64,000 nucleotides of DNA from Morella rubra (taxonomy: Eukaryota; Streptophyta; Magnoliopsida; Fagales; Myricaceae), in the NCBI GenBank assembly GCA_003952965.2, contig CM025853.1, forward strand, positions 32,267,311-32,331,310. Reading direction: 5' to 3'. The position numbers and the translations under genes were made by a program. Under the pieces are notes generated by a model, which searched no databases, was not told the DNA's origin, and saw nothing but the letters and a program-made list of their open reading frames with translations. Of this stretch, positions 1 to 10,400 are shown one piece after another; within the stretch, counting starts at the first letter, position 1; the number at the start of each line of letters is the position of its first letter.

Positions 1-439
1 GATACGCAGTTGGGTAAAGTATTTTGAATTAGGATCTTCTGCAATTCTCTGTTCGAATTGCATCATGCTATCTAAAACTTTTCATGGTATCATTAAATGA
101 TGTGTGATTTATTTATTGTGTCTATCTATTTATGAATTGTATGGTACAATTCAGAAAGAAAACGATAGAGTATCTTGATATGAGTATCCTTTACTTGGCA
201 TTGGAGTTGTTGCCTGATATGAAGCTTCTTGATTACTTGGCCCGAGTTATTCCTGATGTACTTCTTTTAAGAATCAGTGACTTGCTTGCATAAAGCTATT
301 CTCACTGTTCCTGCAGCTGCCTACTTTCCGAGGTTTTGGTTTACAGAATAGTAAAGTTTCTTCTATATGTGTACGAACAGTGTGGCTGAAGTACTTGTTT
401 CTTTAACTTTTGGAGTTCTTTCTTCTGTTTGTTTTTTCT
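1..439. other. Intergenic, no gene seen
   Basis: AT-rich sequence with no credible reading frame or RNA gene. It could be the edge or intron of a gene lying outside the window, but nothing in it supports that. Confidence 0.5.
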
Positions 440-848
440 TTTTCCAGTTTGCGAAGAAGGTTTTTTTCTTTTATTTTTTTTTAAGGCTACCTTTATCTTC
501 TTAGTTGATAATTGCTTTATCTTCAGCTTGTAGGCATATCTCTTTTGTAAGAAGGGGAGCTGTCTATGTATTAATATTCTTTACTCGGTGATTTCATCTT
601 TAATTAACAACGTGCAGCATGTGTTGGGATAAAGAAACCTTGTCTAAGATTACCCAAACGATCTACAATCTACAACTACGGATCTCAATAAAAATCTAAA
701 ACATATTTTTATATACGGTACCTTATAAAAACTAACATTGAGATTGCAAATACAAGAAAATACCCTTAAAATCGAAGAAAGTTTTGTCAAGAATGTATAG
801 AGAAAAAACCTAATTATCGCAATTTTGTCCTCACGACAATTCAAGCAT
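440..848. repeat. Duplicated segment R1, partner of 4200-4665
   Basis: This stretch and 4200-4665 share long blocks, for example the sequence around CTTTTGTAAGAAGGGGAGCT and the block beginning GATCTCAATAA. They read in the same order and orientation, with many substitutions and small indels. Each copy lies on the left (3') side of one DUF4220 gene, so it appears to be the outer part of the unit that was duplicated with the gene. Confidence 0.75.
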
Positions 849-1353
849 ATATATCAAGCTAATTAGTGAATTAGCCCACAACGGAGCTGACACAGTTTGA
901 CACTAAAATGGGTTCAGTATATAACAACCTGACTGTATATATTATGGACGTCACGACAGATTTAGAACATAAATTTGCCTTGATCATCTGTTGGGGACTT
1001 TTGGTTTCTTTACCAGGAGTTTGATCTTATTTCTATAGTCTTTTCTTCTTTCTTTCTTTCTTTCGTTTTGCCTTTTTTTGATCTTCGTCAAATTCATTTG
1101 GTGAGATTCCGGGTGTTCTTAGTTTCTTTGGACTTCTTTTTTTTTTAACCAATATCGGATGATCATACGTACAAGGAAGGAACTAGAAAACCAATCAAGA
1201 GAAAAATGCGAAGCAAAGCAACTCCTTTATTTTAAAGGCAGAACGAGCATTTAAGATACCAGTTTTCACATAGTAGAACAATATTGTACCTGGTTTCTGA
1301 CATATTAAAAAAAAAAGCAAGAAAAGTCGAAAGCAATACAACGTTGATTCGAC

Positions 1354-1471
1354 TTTTTTTTTTCTAGGTAAAGCAGGACCAAGCCTGCGGGGAAAGTGGG
1401 CAAGGAGATTCGTGCCCCTGAGGGAACCCTCCCCAAAGGAAGGAGGTGCCGACTGAGCTAGAGCTCACTGG
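1354..1471 (-). mobile_element. tRNA-derived SINE with target-site duplication
   Basis: On the minus strand the element starts with a tRNA-like head. It has an A-box-like TAGCTCAGTCGG (complement of 1449-1460) and a B-box-like GGCACGAATCTC (about 1405-1417), and it ends in an A-rich tail seen as a T run at 1354-1363. It is flanked by a direct repeat CAACGTTGATTCGAC at 1339-1353 and 1472-1486, the footprint of target-primed reverse transcription. The matching place beside the right-hand DUF4220 copy (about 8020) lacks the insert, so insertion probably followed the gene duplication. The right-hand target duplication reaches the stop codon of the broken copy. Confidence 0.82.
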
Positions 1472-1485
1472 CAACGTTGATTCGA

Positions 1486-3788
1486 CTACTTACCCACGAG
1501 CAATTTTCCCCCCGGGTGACCCTTCTTGATTTCATCAAACTGCTTCCCGAGTCCAAAATGAGCCATCAGCAGCCAAACCAAGGTAATAAGCTGTCCACCT
1601 TTGCTTACTTGCTGAGTATGGGTGTCTGGCCTACTATTACTAACCCCATATGACAACATTTCCACCCAGACTTTGCTCATGATCTCCCATTTCCGCCCCT
1701 CCAATTTCTGCAGCTCTTTGGCCAGCCTACACGCCTCAAACAGTACAGATTTGCTTTTATCACCCTTTACATCAACAGGTTTAACTTCTGTATTCAAACT
1801 GAGAATTTTCTCACAAGCCTCTTTTGTCTGTTCTGGTCCTAAATCCTTCACGAGAAAGAATCTTCCAGCGTCAGCTCAGGTATGCCGAAACTCAGTACAG
1901 GTTTCCCAAAATGTCATTTGCCCAGAATCAGCAACAGCGGACATCATTTTACCTTGCATCTTTAAAAGATATAGCATGTAATCTGAGAGGAGCTTGCTGA
2001 CATCACGATCACCACCACCATCACTCTTCTTAGATTTTTCACCATTTCTTGAAACACCTTCTTCATGTTGATAGCAGAGTTCAGTAGCAACATGCCACAA
2101 GAGAAGGCTCTCATCATATTCAACATTTTCAATATACTCCAGTAAATTACTGTAAATATTGGGATTGTCTGATTCCAATTCAGCGTCTCGGAGAACATAA
2201 GCGCCTCTAGCTGAGCAAATTCTCTTCGCAGTTTCTGAGACTTCTGCAACCTCGGATTTCCGCTTTAGCTCCCGAAAGATAAAATCCCATAGCTTCTTTG
2301 TCAATGGCTTTCTTGACACATGAAACCACTCATCTAGGAAGTCCTCGATACCCAAAGAACTAATGGCATTCTGGACGCTGAAAAATTGAGAAACTTTACG
2401 ACAGAAAAGGTACAACTTAGGAGTGGCATTAAAAAAGGCCGGAAAACAAGCTTGAGAGTGCTCAACGTCTGGAATTGATTTTTGAGGATCTTTCTTGAGG
2501 CAGAATGTTATCAAATTTAAGGCCGATACTTTTTCCGACCATCTACGGAACAGTCTTGGCGTAGCCAATTCCTTTGGCCCCTCATTCGGTTTAGACCACT
2601 TTGACTTCTTAAACTCAAGGAACTTTTCCATGACATATCTCCGAACAGAGTTTTGCTTGGACTTCTCAAGACCGGCAACAGTCCAATCAGTGAAAATGAG
2701 CATGAAGAGAGCTATCGCGTCTAGGGTAATGGCACCAAAGAGCAAGTATAAGTAACTACTATATCAAACTTTTCAAAATTATGCTCCTGCTCATGCTTCT
2801 CTAAGGACCAGAAGAGTCCAAGGGCTACCACAACCGGACTAAAGGATACAAAACGGGATAGGTATCCTTTTACAGAATGCACGACAACGACCTTAGTAAA
2901 GAGAACGTCGTAGATGAAGTTGAGCTCTACCTCTATCACTTTAAGAGCATCTTCTGGCTTTCTGTTGACGAAAAATTCTCGGCTTTTATTCAGCTCACGA
3001 AAGCTGGGAATAATGTCAACGATGAGTCCCTTGAATATTTTGTGGTAGTGGTAAGCATATTTCACCACTTCCAATTCACTTAAGGGCTTTCTTCCCTCCA
3101 CTGATTCATTTTCATCGGTTGTCTCTATCACGCTCTGGTATCGTTTCTATCTTGATTGGAAGTCCGGCTTCTTTCAATGAAGAGTATCGCTCCATGAACT
3201 TTGGATAGTCGAGCCTGGATCGGGGTCTTTAAGCATGGATCGTCGGAAACTATCCAAAGATGCAAGATACAAGGAGCGTGTCCGCTCAAAGTACTTGATG
3301 ATTCCCGCCAGAAACATGAGCGTTGTCGGGATCCATAGCTTGTTTGTAGGAAGTGTTTGTATGAAGACATAAACAGTCATCAGAAGCTGGAATACAAGCC
3401 CGAGAAAATGCCTAAGCCAGAGCTCATTATCCTCAAGAGCAAAAGCGGTTATAGTATCCGGTCCACCGAGGTGTAACAATAGGAAGGGAGCCCAAAATGC
3501 CAGAAGGTCACTGTTGTCATCATTGGAAGACGAGTTAGCCAATTTAGAGGAATGAGAGCTTTTGTTGCCTTGGCCGTTGGAGATGAGTCCAACAGCAAAG
3601 TCCGCAGTCCAATCAGCGAGAAAGTAAGATGACCAGATAAGGAAAATCACCATTCTTTGCCCTGTGCGTTTTCTCAAGGGAGCAACCAAAATCAAAACCG
3701 TTTGCATTGTCAGGCTTAAGAGAACGAGCGCCCTGATATCCCAGGTCTCCCATGCCTTCCGGACACTGCTGGGAATGGGTTGGACCAT
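1486..3788 (-). pseudogene. Broken DUF4220/DUF594 membrane protein, tandem copy A
   Basis: This is a close paralog of the intact gene at 8033-10312, readable only in pieces in different frames. The ATG matching the intact start is at 3788-3786. The first piece stays open to about 3210 and then runs into DNA where the intact copy reads PGPNYAKLMEEY. A second piece covers 3131-2750 and loses frame where one A is missing (GCAAGTATAAG here, GCAAAGTATAAG in copy B). A third covers 2745-1876 and ends in an altered, lengthened stretch. The last piece, 1851-1486, ends LLVGK-stop like the intact copy. At least three frame breaks make a full-length protein impossible, and no plausible introns repair them. 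Conserved features such as DTITAFALEDNELWLRH are still readable, so decay is recent. It may still be transcribed. Confidence 0.88.
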
Positions 3789-4199
3789 AGCGATTCTTTG
3801 ATTTATTTTCACTCTGTTCTCTCACTTTGGCTGAGAAAAACCCAGTAATGTTATGTATAACTAGTGAAGATGGAAAGCAAAATGCTGTGAATTTGGGGTA
3901 TTTATATGTTCTATGGTCGTGTGAATGGGCGAATCAAAGATCATGATAAGCAGGCACTGTCAAAAATTATTTGCACACTTACTTTTATACGCATGAGTAG
4001 CATATCTCGCTAAAGTAAAACTTATTTGCAAGCTAACCACTTTTTAATATTATTTTTATCAAAAAGTTAACCTTAGAGTATATCATGTTACATTAATGTT
4101 TACTCCAGTAGAGATATCTTTACGAAGGAGGATCTTTGTCTCGTGCAACGCGAGGGCAAAGGATTCTCTTTCTTCTCTTAAATTATTTTACAATATTAC
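3789..4199. other. Upstream region of copy A
   Basis: AT-rich sequence holding the former 5' leader and promoter region of the broken minus-strand gene. It resembles 10313-10400 upstream of the intact copy only close to the start codon. No other gene was seen. Confidence 0.5.
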
Positions 4200-4665
4200 T
4201 TTTCTTAATTGCCTTGCAAAAATTGTTTTTTTATTTCCTCTTCTAGTTGATTGCTTTCCTATACGCAGCATGAACTTTCTCGCTTTAGTTTCTCTTCAGC
4301 TTTTTTAGGCATACCTCTTTTGTAAGAAGGGGAGCTAGGCCTTTTGATATTCTTTACTTGGTGGTTGTATCTTTAAATTATAACAAAGTGCAGAAGGTGT
4401 TGCGACAGAGGAGCCCTATGTGTTAGATTTAACCCAAAAGATTTAGAATCTACGTGAAAAATAGAAGTAAAGAATTTCTCTAAGAAATCCTGACAACTAA
4501 GGATCTCAATAACAATTTAAAACATACTTTTTTTATACGCCGCCATATAAAAACTAATATTGAGACTGCAGATACAATGAAAATACCCTTAAAACCGAAG
4601 AGTTAAGAACGTGCGTGCGGAGAAAAGAAAAAACCTTGATCGCAGTGTTGTTACCACGACAATTG
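4200..4665. repeat. Duplicated segment R2, partner of 440-848
   Basis: Second copy of the segment described at 440-848. Similarity stops near the shared ACGACAATT at about 4661 (840 in R1). In copy A the sequence continues directly into gene-flanking DNA, whereas here the matching flank resumes only at about 6730. Confidence 0.75.
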
Positions 4666-6729
4666 GAGCTAGGATGGAAGGAATCCCATAAGCATGTAGC
4701 TTTAAATGAGCTATGTATATATATAGACCGGCCCTGCACGGTCTAACCTGTTTGGGTTCTAATGCTTTAATTTCATTGCTTGTTGTGTAATTGACCACAC
4801 GCCGTGGTATATCTATGGATAGAGACAACATGAAAAATTCATTAATTTTAAAATCAGAAGGATAGAACTCATGCAGCCTCTTCATTAATCTTGTCGTGCC
4901 GCTCTCGTAGTCGCCTCAACACTCTCATATCATGATGACACATTTCACAGTTGTATTAAGAGAAATACCCACAAAATTTGCTGAACCCACACCCTAAAAT
5001 AAGTTACTCGGTCACTAACTTAAATGAAAGACATTTTATATTTACTCACAAAATTACCTTATAATTAACGCAACTAAAAAAACGACATTTGAAATTAGCT
5101 TCAGTGAATGATGTCTTTAAAAATACTTTAACACTACAGTAGCAATTTGGACTTGATAATGTTGCCGATCTCAGTGTTAAGCGTTATTGCTCGAAGTGGA
5201 CGTTTATCTAAATTGACATTCAAACCGTAATATCTTTAACGTTACTTCAGATATGCAAAATCAAGGGTTCGAATCCCAAATTCTCTAATCAATCTAAAAA
5301 TTAAAAGCAATCTACCATTGGGAGCCACAATGCACTAAGGAATGATTTAAACGTCGAATAATTGGGGATCATTACACATCTATGTGATGTCATCATGGTC
5401 CAGTAAGCTATCGAAGTCTCAGTTGATGAAATTGGTTCTGTTAGTCTTCACGCGAGGATGAGAGAATGTCACTAAATTAGTATTATGGGGTGCAAAGTGT
5501 CAATACCCCAATAGTTGGGGGCGAAGAGTGTAGTTTTTCTCAAAAGGTAAAAGGAGTATAAAATGTCACCGAGAGTCGCGTGTATGCTTTTTTGGTCAAA
5601 TCTTGAAGTAGTGCGATACATAAGTTAGTGTTAATTTAGAATAGGTAAATTAGTGGTAATTTAGGGGGCTAAATATCACCAAATTGATAATATTAAGTGC
5701 AAAGTAACATTACCAATAATTGGGGACAAAAAATATTTTTTTCCCTTAAATTTTTTAGGGGAAAATACACTTTTCACCCACAAACTACCATATATTTTAC
5801 ACTTTGCACCCTAAACTACCAATTTTGACACATTGCACCCTTTAACTACCAATTTTAACACTTTGCACCCTTTATCAAATTTTCAAACTAAAATGACGAT
5901 AATGCTTAGATATTGTTGTCAATTCATTAATTTCTCAAGGGTATTATTGTCAAATGGAGGGTGCAAAGTGTTTAATATTAGTAGTTGGAGGGTGTAATGT
6001 GTCAAAGTGGTAGTTTAGGGTGCAAAATGTATAACATTGGTAGTTTAGGATGCAATGTCTTAAAGATGGTAGTTTGGTTGCAATGTGTCACTACTCCGGT
6101 AATTTGTGGGTGAAAAGTGTATTTTTCCCAATTTTTTAACACAAAAATAATGATTGACCATAGTATTTCAAAAGTAGCTGTAATTTTTTTGTTTCTAAAC
6201 TTTTTTTTTGTCTAAACCAAAGTAGCTGTACTTGATCGTGAATCGAAGTACCTGACTTCATCGTATTTCCAATTTGCAAAATAATAATGCTTTGTATAAA
6301 GAAATCTTGCCTAGGAGCTAGCTAGCTTTCTTTAAACGTACGTGGAGACCTTTTTTGGCCAAGTACCATTCAAAGAGCTAGAGAAATGTTCCTGCTTGCG
6401 TTTGTGTGACAAAATTTTGACTTAATAAAATAAATATAAAATAATTTCTTTTTTCTTATTAAATAATTATTTTTTATTATAATAAATATTAAAAATTAAT
6501 TCAAATTAACTTTGGTTTCACTTTTTCACTAATTAATATTTCATACCCAAAAATGTTAACGACCCCAAATAACAGATTCCCACCACCCAAATCGACGACC
6601 AACTTCTACTACGTACTCGTTTTCCTCAACGACGTTGCTTCATAATTTATCTGCTGCAGATGTTCGGCTTTAATTTATTGGTTACTGGAATATATATTGC
6701 GAGATGATCTAGTCTTGTAATAACATCAC
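4666..6729. other. Extra segment in duplicated unit B, no gene
   Basis: About 2 kb separate R2 from the 3' flank of the intact DUF4220 gene; the corresponding junction in unit A has almost nothing between them. The stretch is AT-rich and holds no credible gene, but contains the MITE at 5758-6129. Just before it, at about 5480-5740, the sequence carries related words (TGCAAAGTGTCAATACC, AATTGGGGACAAAAAATA) that look like an older relative of the same foldback family. Confidence 0.55.
5758..6129. mobile_element. Foldback MITE, Mutator-like, 9-bp target duplication
   Basis: The ends are long inverted repeats: the left begins GGGGAAAATACACTTTTCAC and the right, read on the complement, GGGAAAAATACACTTTTCAC. 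Both arms continue with imperfectly paired copies of 'TTTGCACCCTAAACTACC', so most of the 372 bp can fold on itself. The 9-bp direct repeat AATTTTTTA flanks the element at 5749-5757 and 6130-6138. A 9-bp duplication is typical of Mutator-superfamily elements. There is no coding capacity, so it is non-autonomous. Confidence 0.8.
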
Positions 6730-7228
6730 AACCTCATCAATGAATTAGCTCACATCGAAGCAGCTGGCACTGCTTGACACTCAAATGCATGGGTTCAGTA
6801 TGAAACAGCCTGACGGTATATATATATATTACGGATGTCAGTATCACGACAGATTCAGAATTATATAAATTTGCTTTGATATTCATCATCTGTTGGGACT
6901 TCAATTTTATTTTTTTAATTTCTCCCGTTTTGTTTTTTTCTGAGCTTCATCAAGTTCATTTGGTAAGAGGCATAATTAATTAATTTAAAATAAAAAAAAA
7001 TATTATTTGACGTTTCGATTTTTTATTTGTACATTAATTTTTTATTTTTTTTGTCATTTGAAGTCTTGGAGGGCATTTTGGTCACTTTCCGTACCAGCCA
7101 AAATAATTGATTTTTTTTTAAAATATAATTTGAGAATCAGACAAATTTGATTTTGCTCCATAAATAGGTATAAAATACTAGGATATTTCTCTTTATTTTA
7201 ATGAATATCGGAGGATATATATTACTTA

Positions 7229-7833
7229 GAGCATTCCTAGCAGCTTATTTAAATTTAGTTCTCTATTTTAACCAAAAAGTATACTTTTCTATTTTAACTA
7301 TCAATTTTTTAAAAACACCCACAACAGCTTCTCTATTTTAACTATCTACTTTTACTATTCTATTTAAATATTATTATTCAAATATTTCTTTATTCTTTCT
7401 CTAACATTTATATTTTTTAATATTCGTTTTATTGTAACGGTTATATTTTTGAATATTTGTCTTATCCTAAAAATGGTGGATTTTTTAATTTTTATCTTTT
7501 CCTAATGCCTGACATTTTTTAAGAACCTGAGATGGGAGACCAGAGAGGGAGAGCGTGAGAGATAGGAGGAAGAAAAGAAAAAGAAAGGGGGGAAAGGGTG
7601 AGAACAGGAAGGAAGAAAAGAAAAAGAAAAAATAAGAAAAATATTAATGTTTTAATATGAAGAAGTAAGCAGTGGTTATCTAAAAATAGAGAACTACTGT
7701 TCATATGTTAAAATTTTTTATTAAAAATTGTTAGAATAGATAAGTTGCTAAAGGGTGTTTTTTGACTTTTTTTATTAAATTAGTTTTCTATTCTAACCAA
7801 AATGTTAGAATAGAAAATCTGCTAAGAATACTC
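7229..7833. mobile_element. MITE with TTA target duplication, Harbinger-like
   Basis: The left end GAGCATTCCTAGCAG and the right end, read on the complement, GAGTATTCTTAGCAG form terminal inverted repeats. Subterminal copies of 'TTCTATTTTAACC' point inward from both sides. The 3-bp repeat TTA flanks the ends at 7226-7228 and 7834-7836, which suits the PIF/Harbinger type. The interior carries a strongly purine-rich stretch at about 7527-7640. No protein is encoded. Superfamily assignment rests only on the target-site length and is tentative. Confidence 0.7.
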
Positions 7834-8032
7834 TTACAAGTAAAGAACTAGAAAACTAGTAAGAGAGAAAAATTGCGAAGCAAAGCAGCTTCTTTATTTT
7901 AATGGCAGAACGAGCATTTAAGACAATGGTTTTCACATAGTAGAACAAGATTCAATCTTGCTTCTCACACAAAACTCGCGACAAAGAAAAACAAGCAGCA
8001 ATAAATTAAAGACGAGAGCAATGCAAGGCTGA

Positions 8033-10312
8033 CTACTTACCCACCAGCAATTTTGCCCTGGCATGACCTTCCCTTATTTGAAACTGCTCCCCGAGTCCAA
8101 AATGAGCCATCAGGAGCCAAACCAAAGTAATAAGCTGTCCACCTATGCTTATTTGTTGAGCATGGGTGTCTGGCCTACAATGACTAGCCCCATATGACAA
8201 CATTTCCACCCAGACTTTGTTCATGATCTCCCATTTCCGCCCCTCCAATTTCTGCAGCTCTTTGGCCAGCCTACACGCCTCAAACAATACAGATTTGCTT
8301 CTATCACCCTTTACATCAACAGGTTTAACTTCTGTATTCAAACTGAGAATTTTCTCACAAGCCTCTTTTGTCTTTTCTGGTCCTAAATCCTTCCTGACAA
8401 AGAATCTTTCAGCCTCAGCACGGGTATCCCGAAATCTTATTTGCCCTATACCAGCAACAGCGGACATCATTTTAGTCTGCATAATTAAAAGATATAGCAT
8501 GTAATCTGAGAGGAGCTTGCTGACATCACGATCACCATCACTCTTCTTAGATTTTTCACCATTTCTTGAAACATCTTCTTCTTCATGTTGATAGCAGAGT
8601 TCAGTAGCAACATGCCACAAGAGAAGGCTCTCATCATATTCAACATTTTCAATATACTCCAGTAAATTACTGTAAATATTGGGATTGTCTGATTCCAATT
8701 CAGCGTCTCGGAGAACATAAGCGCCTCTAGCTGAGCAAATTCTCTTCGCAGTTTCTGAGTCTTCTGCAACCTCGGATTTCCGCTGTAGCTCCTGAAAGAT
8801 AAAATCCCATAGCTTCTTTGTCAATGGCTTTCTTGACACATGAAACCACTCATCTAGGAAGTCCTCGATACCCAAAGAACTAATGGCATTCTGGACGCTG
8901 AAAAATTGACAGACTTTACGACAGGAAAGGTACAAAGTAGGAGTGGCATTAAAAAAGGCCGGAAAACAAGCTTGAGAGTGCTCAACGTCTGGAACTGATT
9001 TTTGAGGACCTTTCTTGAGGCAGAATGTTATCAAATTGAAGGCCGATACTTTTTCCGACCATCTACGGAACAGTATTGGCGTAGCCAATGCCTCTGGCCC
9101 CCCATTCTGTTTAGACCACTTTGACTTCTTAAACTTAAGGAACTTGTCCATGACATATCTCCGAACAGAGTTTTGCTTGGACTTCTCAAGACCGGCAACA
9201 GTCCAATCAGAGAAAATGAGCATGAAGAGAGCTATCGCGTCTAGGGTAATGGCACCAAAGAGCAAAGTATAAGTAACTACTATATCAAACTTTTCAAAAT
9301 TATGCTCATGCTCATGCTTCTCTAAGGACCAGAAGAGTCCAAGGGCTACCACAACCGAACTAAAGGATACAAAACGGGATAGGTATCCTTTTACAGAATG
9401 CACGACAACGACCTTAGTAAAGAGAACGTCGTAGATGAAGTTGAGCTCTACCTCTATCACTTTAAGAGCATCTTCTGGCTCTCTGTTGAGGAAAAATTCT
9501 CGGCTTTCCTTGCGCTCGCGGAAGCTGAGAATAAGGTCAACGACGAGCCCCTTGAATATTCTGTAGTACTGGTAAGCATATAGCACCACTTCAAATTCGT
9601 CTAAGCCATCTTCCTTCACCGATTTATTTGCATCCTTTGCTTCTTTATCGGGCTCTGGTGTCATTTCTATCTTGGTTGGAAGTCTGGCTTCTTTCATTGA
9701 AGAGTATTCCTCCATGAGCTTTGCATAGTTGGGCCCTGGATCGGGGGCTTTAAGCATGGATTGTCGGAAACTGTCGAGAGATGCAAGATACAAGGAGCGT
9801 GTCCGCTCAAAGTACTTGATGATTCCCGCCAGAAACATGAGCACTGTCGGGATCCAGAGCTTGTTTATAGGAAGTGTTTGTATGTAGACATAAACAGTCG
9901 CCGCAAACTGGAATACAAGCCCGAGAAAATGCCTAAGCCAGAGCTCATTATCCTCAAGAGCAAAAGCAGTTATAGTATCCGGTCCACCGAGGTGTAACAA
10001 TAGGAAGGGAGCCCAAAATGCCAGAAGGTCACTGTTGTCATCATTGGAAGGCGAGTTAGCCAATTTAGATGCACGAGAGCCGCCTTTGTTGCCTTGGCCG
10101 CTGGAGATGAGTCCAACAGCAAAGTCTGCAGCCCAATCAGCTAGCAAGTAAGACGACCAGATTAGCAAAATCACCAATTTTTGCCCTGTGCGTTTTCTGA
10201 AGGGAGCAACCAAAATCAAAACCGTTTGCAGCATCAGGCTTGAGAGAACGACCACCCTGATATTCCAGGTATCCCATGCCTTCCGGACACTGCTAGGAAT
10301 GGGTTGGACCAT
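8033..10312 (-). CDS. DUF4220/DUF594 multi-pass membrane protein, intact copy B
   Basis: An uninterrupted 759-residue frame without introns. The start MVQPIPSSVRKAW fits the usual N-terminus of this plant family. Hydrophobic segments lie at about residues 20-40, 44-66, 94-112, 126-146, 150-168, 305-328 and 345-372, so several membrane passes are likely. The family signature FLLLHLGGPDTITAFALEDN followed by ELWLRHFLGL is in the DUF4220 half. The C-terminus around residues 680-745 (KVWVEMLSYGASHCRPDTHA, then LITLVWLLMAHFGLG) is the DUF594 hallmark. The biochemical role of these proteins is not established; they usually occur in tandem clusters in angiosperms, as here with the broken copy at 1486-3788. 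I do not assign a symbol. Confidence 0.95.
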   Translation of the reverse strand: MVQPIPSSVRKAWDTWNIRVVVLSSLMLQTVLILVAPFRKRTGQKLVILLIWSSYLLADWAADFAVGLISSGQGNKGGSRASKLANSPSNDDNSDLLAFWAPFLLLHLGGPDTITAFALEDNELWLRHFLGLVFQFAATVYVYIQTLPINKLWIPTVLMFLAGIIKYFERTRSLYLASLDSFRQSMLKAPDPGPNYAKLMEEYSSMKEARLPTKIEMTPEPDKEAKDANKSVKEDGLDEFEVVLYAYQYYRIFKGLVVDLILSFRERKESREFFLNREPEDALKVIEVELNFIYDVLFTKVVVVHSVKGYLSRFVSFSSVVVALGLFWSLEKHEHEHNFEKFDIVVTYTLLFGAITLDAIALFMLIFSDWTVAGLEKSKQNSVRRYVMDKFLKFKKSKWSKQNGGPEALATPILFRRWSEKVSAFNLITFCLKKGPQKSVPDVEHSQACFPAFFNATPTLYLSCRKVCQFFSVQNAISSLGIEDFLDEWFHVSRKPLTKKLWDFIFQELQRKSEVAEDSETAKRICSARGAYVLRDAELESDNPNIYSNLLEYIENVEYDESLLLWHVATELCYQHEEEDVSRNGEKSKKSDGDRDVSKLLSDYMLYLLIMQTKMMSAVAGIGQIRFRDTRAEAERFFVRKDLGPEKTKEACEKILSLNTEVKPVDVKGDRSKSVLFEACRLAKELQKLEGRKWEIMNKVWVEMLSYGASHCRPDTHAQQISIGGQLITLVWLLMAHFGLGEQFQIREGHARAKLLVGK

Positions 10313-10400
10313 ACCGATCTTTGATTTCTTTTCAATCTAATCTCTCACTCTGGCAAAGAAAACCCCACTAGTACTGTTATAACGTACTAGTGCTGATAGG

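Larger units (their letters stand above)
6730..10400. repeat. Tandem segmental duplication, unit B
   Basis: This unit matches about 865-3860 in the same orientation. It covers the 3' flank (for example TGGGTTCAGTAT near 6790 and 909), the whole DUF4220 gene and the start of its upstream region. The coding part is very similar, while the flanks differ by indels and by the MITE at 7229-7833, which only unit B carries. Confidence 0.8.

Noticed and set aside
5255..5290. B-box-like GGGTTCGAATCCC, as in a tRNA or SINE
   Set aside because: No A box at the right distance and no tRNA fold around it, so a single motif is not enough.
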